26,465 nt of DNA, taken from the NCBI GenBank assembly GCA_038226175.1, contig JBBRQP010000038.1:1-26465 (forward strand), written 5' to 3'. The DNA is from JBBRQP01 sp038226175. Its GTDB lineage: Bacteria > Cyanobacteriota > Cyanobacteriia > Gloeobacterales > Anthocerotibacteraceae. The translations under genes were made by a program, and so were the position numbers. Positions 21,543 to 26,465 of the stretch are shown here, in pieces (the stretch's first letter is position 1; every line of letters begins with the position of its first letter). A model generated the notes under the pieces. The model was given only the letters and a program-made list of their open reading frames with translations. It did no database searches and was not told where the DNA came from.

Positions 21543-23087
21543 ATGCTGAGTGCTGTAGTCTGGATTCCTGTACTTGGTGCTTTGGGCTTAGTCTTGGCGA
21601 GTCAAGTCACTAAAGTTAGTACTCAGCAAAGCCGCTGGGTGGCTCTAGCTATTGCCAGTATTACTTTTTTGATCTCATTAATATTGATGGCTGGGTTTAA
21701 CTCCGAAATCACGGGTATGCAAAAAGAAGAATTTATCCCTTGGATTAAAGCTATTGGTCTTAATTATCAGTTGGGGGTTGATGGTTTATCCTTACCCCTA
21801 GTTGTGTTAAATCAATTTTTAGTTTGGATTGCCATTTTTAGTAGCGATACACAGATCAAACGCCCTACTCTGTACTATGTCCTGTTGTTGCTATTGAGTG
21901 CAGGTACCGCTGGCGCCTTTCTTGCCCAAAATGTTTTATTGTTTTTCTTGTTTTTTGAAGTAGAACTCATTCCTCTGTATTTACTAATTGCGATCTGGGG
22001 TGGGCCACGACGTGAATATGCTGCGACAAAATTTTTGATTTACACGGCTTTGTCCGGTGTGTTGATGTTGGCGGCTTTTTTGGGACTAGCGTTTTTAACG
22101 GGCATGGTCGATTTTAGCTATGCAACCCTGCGTCATCAAACCCCGCTGCCTGTAGCAACTCAAACCGTTTTGTTGGTATTACTGTTGGTTGCTTTAGGCA
22201 TCAAAACTCCCTTAGTCCCCTTTCATACTTGGCTACCTGATGCCCACGTTGAGGCTTCAACACCAGTTTCTGTATTGCTAGCTGGGATTTTATTGAAATT
22301 AGGCACCTATGGCATTCTTCGCTTTGGGTTAGGCTTATTTCCTCAGGCTTGGGCTAATCTTGCCCCATTCTTAGCTGGATGGGCGGTAGTGAGTGTCCTT
22401 TATGGGTCATTCATGGCGATTGCCCAAAAGGATATGAAAAAAATGGTAGCCTACAGCTCGGTCGGACATATGGGATTTTTGTTATTGGCTATGGCAGCAG
22501 CAACCCCCCTGAGCTTAGTTGCGGCAATAGCCCAGATGATCGCCCATGGCCTGATTTCCGCGCTGCTATTTTTGTTGGTTGGCGTTGTTTACAAAAAGAC
22601 CGGTACCCGGGATTTAGATGTTTTGACCGGATTACTCGCTCCAGAGCGGGGGTTACCGATTATTGGTAGTTTGATGGTCTTAGGCGTGATGGCGAGTGCC
22701 GGCATTCCGGGCATGGTCGGTTTTGTGGCAGAGTTTTTGATTTTTCATAGCTGTTTTTCTATTTTCCCAATCCAAACTTTGCTCTGTATGGTGGGTACTG
22801 GCTTAACAGCAGTCTATTTTTTGCTATTGGTTAACCGCGCCTTTTTTGGACGATTGACGGCAAAACTTTCTAATCTGCCCCGTGTCCTGCTCAGTGAAAA
22901 GCTCCCGGCGGTCTTGGTTGCGGCCTTGGTTGTCTTTTTGGGTTGGCAACCGGGCTGGATGTTACGTTGGACGGAAACCACCACCCGTGAACTGATCACA
23001 AGCAGTCCAAGTTTGGATCGCATTATCCCCGCTGCAATTCGTCAAGAGAATGGACTTGTACCGCAAGCTAAACTCTCTCAACGTTAA
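21543..23087 (+). CDS. ndhD: NDH-1 subunit NdhD (D3/D4 type)
   Basis: A 514-residue antiporter-like subunit at the distal end of the NDH-1 membrane arm. It contains the conserved Glu in FFEVELIPLYLLIAIWGG, the Lys of ALGIKTPLVPFHTWLPDAHV, EASTPVSVLLAGILLKLGTYG with its Lys, and KKMVAYSSVGHMGFLLLAM. About 13-14 membrane helices are expected. AGAGGAAGG is placed 5-9 bases before the ATG, and the gene starts 12 bases after ndhF, so the two form an operon. Pairing with this ndhF argues for the CO2-uptake complex rather than respiratory NDH-1L. Its TAA stop overlaps the leuS stop on the other strand by four bases. Confidence 0.92.
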   Translation: MLSAVVWIPVLGALGLVLASQVTKVSTQQSRWVALAIASITFLISLILMAGFNSEITGMQKEEFIPWIKAIGLNYQLGVDGLSLPLVVLNQFLVWIAIFSSDTQIKRPTLYYVLLLLLSAGTAGAFLAQNVLLFFLFFEVELIPLYLLIAIWGGPRREYAATKFLIYTALSGVLMLAAFLGLAFLTGMVDFSYATLRHQTPLPVATQTVLLVLLLVALGIKTPLVPFHTWLPDAHVEASTPVSVLLAGILLKLGTYGILRFGLGLFPQAWANLAPFLAGWAVVSVLYGSFMAIAQKDMKKMVAYSSVGHMGFLLLAMAAATPLSLVAAIAQMIAHGLISALLFLLVGVVYKKTGTRDLDVLTGLLAPERGLPIIGSLMVLGVMASAGIPGMVGFVAEFLIFHSCFSIFPIQTLLCMVGTGLTAVYFLLLVNRAFFGRLTAKLSNLPRVLLSEKLPAVLVAALVVFLGWQPGWMLRWTETTTRELITSSPSLDRIIPAAIRQENGLVPQAKLSQR

Positions 23088-25624
23088 TTGACAACAAAAT
23101 TAACTAATTTTTGTGGAACCATAATCGTCTTGCGCAGCGTTTTGCCCTCGATATGGCGTTGGACAGCCTCTAGCCCCAGCGCGAGACGTTCCAATTCAGC
23201 TTGAGGCGTATCAAGAGCGGTTTGCAAATTAGCGCGGACTTTGCCGTTAACTTGGATCACTAGGGTAAAGGTATCGACTACAAGAGCCGCCGCATCAAAA
23301 GTAGGCCACTGCTGGGTGTGAATTGATCCTGTTTCTGGCTGCAAATTTGACCAGAGTTCTTCTGCCAAATGGGGCGCAAAGGGCGCGAGTAGTTGCACCA
23401 AAATTCGCAACCCGGACTGGAAAACCCCATGGCTCGGGTCACTAAAATCCGTCAGAGCATTGGTCAGTTTCATCAATTCAGCAATGGCGGTGTTGCACTG
23501 AAACTCAGCGGCATCAAGGTCTTCTGTGATTTCTTTGATGGCAATATTGATGGCGCGACTGAGGGTTTTTACGTCTTTTTCAGGGACATTGCCGCTGGCT
23601 TGTAGCTGTGAGCGTTCGTATACTAACCGCCAGATACGATTCAAAAACCGAAACTGGCCTTCCACATCGGTTGTCGCCCATTCCAGTTCTTTTTCGGGCG
23701 GGGCTTTGAATAACACAAACATACGGGCGGTATCAGCCCCATAGTTCTCGATAACCTGAGCGGGAGCCACACCGTTATATTTAGATTTGGACATGGTCTC
23801 ATAGCCAACTTTTAGGACTTCACCAGTCTTAGGATCGCGGGGATCGTCAGGATTAACCAGTGTCGAAGGAATACATTGGTTGGTTATCGGATTACGGTAG
23901 GTCAAGCCTTGCACCATGCCCTGGGTCAAAAGACGTTGGAAGGGTTCATCAAATTTTAGCAAGCCCCGATCCCGTAGGACTTTGGTGAAAAACCGCGAGT
24001 AGAGCAAGTGCAAAATGGCATGTTCGACACCGCCAATATACTGATCAACGGGTGCCCAATCATTGGTCAGAGCCGGATCAAAAATAGCTTGGTCATTGCG
24101 AGCATCAGGATAGCGCAAGTAATACCAAGAGGAGTCAATAAAGGTATCCATGGTGTCAGTTTCCCGCTTTGCAGCCTCCCCGCACCTAGGACAAGGCACA
24201 TCAACCCAACTCGCTAAAGTCGCCAAGGGCGAGCCACCGCGTCCGGTCAATTTCACATCTTCGGGTAAGACCACAGGCAAAGCCGAGGCAGGAACCGGAA
24301 CAATGCCGCAACTCGGGCAATGAATGACCGGGATCGGACACCCCCAATAACGTTGCCGTGAGATGAGCCAGTCACGGAGTTTGTACTGAATCTGACCTTT
24401 GCCATAGCCTTGTTCGGTTGCTTGGGCAATGATCGCAGTTTTGGCCTCAGGCGAGAACAGGCCATCAAAAGCTCCAGAATTGATCAGGATGCCCGTATTT
24501 GTCCAAGCACTTTCCTGGATATCAGGACTACCTGTGATCACTTCGCGGATCGGCAACTCATACTGACGGGCAAATTTGTGATCCCGCTCATCATGAGCCG
24601 GCACCCCCATCACCGCGCCCGTGCCATACTCATATAAAACGTAATCGGCAACCCAAATGGGCACCAGTTCACCCGTAAAAGGATTGATGACCTGCGCTCC
24701 TGTCGCTAAGCCCCGTTTTGGCTGGTCCTCGGCTGTGCGCATTTCTTCGGTCTGAGCGGCGACGGACTGTTGAAAATCCTCGACGGCGGCTAACTGTTCG
24801 GGGGTAGTGAGGGTTTTGACTAGCGGGTGTTCGGGGGCTAGCACCACATAACTTACGCCAAAGACCGTATCGGGGCGTGTGGTAAAGACCGCAATTTTTT
24901 CTGTAGACCCCACAACCGGGAACTCTAAGTAAGCCCCAATTGATTTACCAATCCAGTTGCGCTGCATGGCTTTGACCCGGTCTGGCCAGTTGGGCAAGCT
25001 ATCGAGCGATTGCAATAATTCTTCGGCATAATCGGTGATCCGCAAAAACCATTGGGTGAGCAGTTTCTTTTCTACCTTTGCCCCGGATCGCCAAGAACGG
25101 CCTTCACTATCAACTTGTTCGTTAGCCAAAACTGTTTGGTCAATCGGGTCCCAATTGACTTTTGAAGCCTTACGGTAGGCGAGTCCCGCATCCAGAAATT
25201 GCAAAAATAGCCACTGAGTCCAACGATAATAATCCGGCGCACAGGTGGCAACTTCGCGCTCCCAATCATAGGACAACCCCAAAACTTTGAGTTCCAAACG
25301 CATCTGGGCAATATTTTGGTGCGTCCATTGGGCTGGCGGTACACCGCGATCAATGGCGGCATTTTCAGCAGGGAGTCCGAAGGCATCCCAACCCATCGGA
25401 TGCAAGACACGATAACCTTGTCTGCGCCGTACCCGCGCTAGGACATCGGTCAGGGTGTAGTTGCGGACATGCCCCATGTGGAGGTTGCCGGAGGGATAGG
25501 GAAACATGGAGAGGGCATAAAATTTGGGTCGCGCATCAATTTCGGGTGTCCGATCAACCTGCTGATCAGCCCATTGCTGCTGCCATTTTGCTTCAATTGC
25601 CCGAAAATTATATTTGGATTCCAC
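23084..25624 (-). CDS. leuS: Leucyl-tRNA synthetase
   Basis: Charges tRNA-Leu and edits mischarged products. The 846 residues show the class I HIGH motif as HMGH (49-52), GYRVLHPMGWDAFGLPAENA, the CP1 editing domain (TTRPDTVFGVSYVVLAPEHP, then the GVPAHDERD motif), two Cys pairs of a zinc-binding insert (HCPSCG and PCPRCG), TMDTFIDSSWYYLRY and the KMSKS loop as TMSKSKYNG. The C-terminal anticodon and LeuRS-specific domains end VPQKLVNFVVN. The length is normal for the bacterial type. The start is GTG at 25624 without a clear ribosome site. It lies 86 bases behind the rlaP remnant and is convergent with ndhD, overlapping by four bases. Confidence 0.97.
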   Translation of the reverse strand: MESKYNFRAIEAKWQQQWADQQVDRTPEIDARPKFYALSMFPYPSGNLHMGHVRNYTLTDVLARVRRRQGYRVLHPMGWDAFGLPAENAAIDRGVPPAQWTHQNIAQMRLELKVLGLSYDWEREVATCAPDYYRWTQWLFLQFLDAGLAYRKASKVNWDPIDQTVLANEQVDSEGRSWRSGAKVEKKLLTQWFLRITDYAEELLQSLDSLPNWPDRVKAMQRNWIGKSIGAYLEFPVVGSTEKIAVFTTRPDTVFGVSYVVLAPEHPLVKTLTTPEQLAAVEDFQQSVAAQTEEMRTAEDQPKRGLATGAQVINPFTGELVPIWVADYVLYEYGTGAVMGVPAHDERDHKFARQYELPIREVITGSPDIQESAWTNTGILINSGAFDGLFSPEAKTAIIAQATEQGYGKGQIQYKLRDWLISRQRYWGCPIPVIHCPSCGIVPVPASALPVVLPEDVKLTGRGGSPLATLASWVDVPCPRCGEAAKRETDTMDTFIDSSWYYLRYPDARNDQAIFDPALTNDWAPVDQYIGGVEHAILHLLYSRFFTKVLRDRGLLKFDEPFQRLLTQGMVQGLTYRNPITNQCIPSTLVNPDDPRDPKTGEVLKVGYETMSKSKYNGVAPAQVIENYGADTARMFVLFKAPPEKELEWATTDVEGQFRFLNRIWRLVYERSQLQASGNVPEKDVKTLSRAINIAIKEITEDLDAAEFQCNTAIAELMKLTNALTDFSDPSHGVFQSGLRILVQLLAPFAPHLAEELWSNLQPETGSIHTQQWPTFDAAALVVDTFTLVIQVNGKVRANLQTALDTPQAELERLALGLEAVQRHIEGKTLRKTIMVPQKLVNFVVN

Positions 25625-25710
25625 GGTCAGGAGGTCTGCACTAAAAAGTTCTCTTTATTGTACCGTTCTAGCTTGTCCGACGGCATGAGACTGATTTTTT
25701 TTGGCGCAGG

Positions 25711-26327
25711 CTATGGCGCATTATTTGCAGGTATTTTCTCGGCAAGAATTTTATGAAATAGTGCATTGAGCTGCGAGAGTGGCTCGGGCTTATCGGTACA
25801 CGAAAGATTGACCAGCTCCAGACGGTTTAGCTCTTCTTCAATAAATGCGTTGATGCTCGCCACTGATTTACCTCGTCCCAATTCGGGTGTTTCACGCTTT
25901 CTGGCGAGTAGATAGTTGATATCGGTGAGTAAGGCTGGGCGGTCATCAATCAGGTGTGGAAGTTTATCAAACTCAATCGGTGCCGGGGAGCCGTAGCACA
26001 TGAGCCAACGCACGGCTAAAAGCGGACGTAAAACATAAAAGTATTTCTTAAGTGGGACGGTATCCGTGCGTAGATAGCCCCGGTAATTGGTCTTAGCCAT
26101 GCTGCGGTAGTGGTAAATGCCACTCTCATTTGTGTACACATAGGGGAGCAGGGTACGGGCATCTGCGGCAAAATCACCAGTTTCGATATAAGTAATTGGG
26201 GAGTGCAACCACTCAATAAATGCGGGATTCGACTTCCCAAAGAGGCGCAGTGCCTTGCGGATATCCCAGCCATTCAGGTCAATATCATCGGTGATTTCGT
26301 ACTCAATTACGTCACGGCGTTCTTCTA
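25711..26327 (-). pseudogene. RlaP/YcgL-type nucleotidyltransferase, 5' end cut by IS630
   Basis: About 205 C-terminal residues of a predicted nucleotidyltransferase of the DNA polymerase beta superfamily (RlaP/YcgL, PF10127). The core signature RDVIEYEITDDIDLNGWDIR, KALRLFGKSNPAFIEWLHSP is present, followed by YFYVLRPLLAVRWL and a helical end. Family members start some 50-60 residues earlier with the catalytic GS(R)..G..S..SD motif; that part is missing. The gene runs into the IS630 end at 26328, and the first 17 residues of the open frame (from 26376) are encoded by the insertion sequence. Without the Asp-bearing motif the product cannot be an active transferase. The 5' part may lie on the far side of the right IS copy, outside the window. 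Confidence 0.85.
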
Positions 26328-26465
26328 CAGCGGTTTTCATACGGATGTACCAAGATAACCAGAGTGAGTGAACCAACCTTTCGCATCAGTTTCTGTAATA
26401 CGCTTTAGCCCTTGTCCTATCGCTTCTTCAAGACTTTCTTTGTCACGCTTGCCTTGGGAGCGTAG
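26328..26465 (-). mobile_element. IS630-family element, 3' (right) end, partial, inverted copy
   Basis: The reverse-complement copy of the element at 1-136. It begins CAGCGGTTTTCA next to the TA at 26326-26327 and runs out of the window. Over the shared stretch the two copies look identical. It interrupts the RlaP-type gene. Confidence 0.85.
26337..26465 (-). CDS. IS630-family transposase, C-terminal fragment (second copy)
   Basis: The same transposase tail as at 2-127, one Leu codon longer, with the stop at 26339-26337. The rest of the gene lies beyond the window. Confidence 0.75.
   Translation of the reverse strand, partial: LRSQGKRDKESLEEAIGQGLKRITETDAKGWFTHSGYLGTSV

Overview
The window reads as chromosomal DNA of a cyanobacterium. 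The evidence is a tandem pair of PsbV-type c550 cytochrome genes, an NdhF/NdhD pair of the CO2-uptake type, a csx18-cas1 CRISPR fragment of the cyanobacterial kind, a DUF433/DUF5615 toxin-antitoxin pair and housekeeping genes (metH, purA, cdsA, rapZ-yvcK, leuS) that fit. Base composition looks intermediate, near 50% GC by eye, and I noticed no HIP1 octamer (GCGATCGC). Two c550-like lipoproteins and the lack of HIP1 might suit an early-branching, Gloeobacterales-like lineage, but that is a weak inference.

Both ends of the window are the same DNA in opposite orientation. Bases 1-138 match the reverse complement of about 26326-26463. Each copy encodes the C-terminus of an IS630/Tc1-mariner transposase, ends in CAG/CTG and abuts a TA dinucleotide. 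The left copy truncates cas1 and the right copy truncates an RlaP/YcgL-type nucleotidyltransferase. The window is therefore probably a contig, or a natural segment, bounded by inverted IS copies.

Layout. 1-1036: IS end, broken cas1, csx18 and a small conserved hypothetical. 1116-4655: metH. 4656-5156: a 500-base gap. 5157-9627: an exported thioredoxin-fold protein that has lost one active-site Cys, convergent with a four-gene unit of exported proteins (barrel-like protein, two unknown secreted proteins, a TPR protein of about 15 repeats). 9832-10314: hsp20 with its own promoter and terminator. 10393-12594: a NadD-type adenylyltransferase, an unannotated 25-residue ORF with its own promoter, ribosome site and terminator, then purA. 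12670-13871: a tightly coupled operon of a small IF2N-like protein, psbV and psbV2. 14151-15760: a small zinc-ribbon protein and a TldE/PmbA protein. 15826-16348: the toxin-antitoxin pair. 16412-17212: cdsA. 17366-19553: overlapping rapZ and yvcK. 19701-23087: ndhF-ndhD. 23084-25624: leuS, sharing its stop codon region with ndhD. 25711-26327: the rlaP remnant.

Most of the window is ordinary housekeeping. The points most worth checking are the small transcript at 10995-11237, the paired lipoprotein cytochromes with different predicted sixth heme ligands, and the IS-bounded ends that break cas1 and rlaP. No complete new multi-gene system could be demonstrated.
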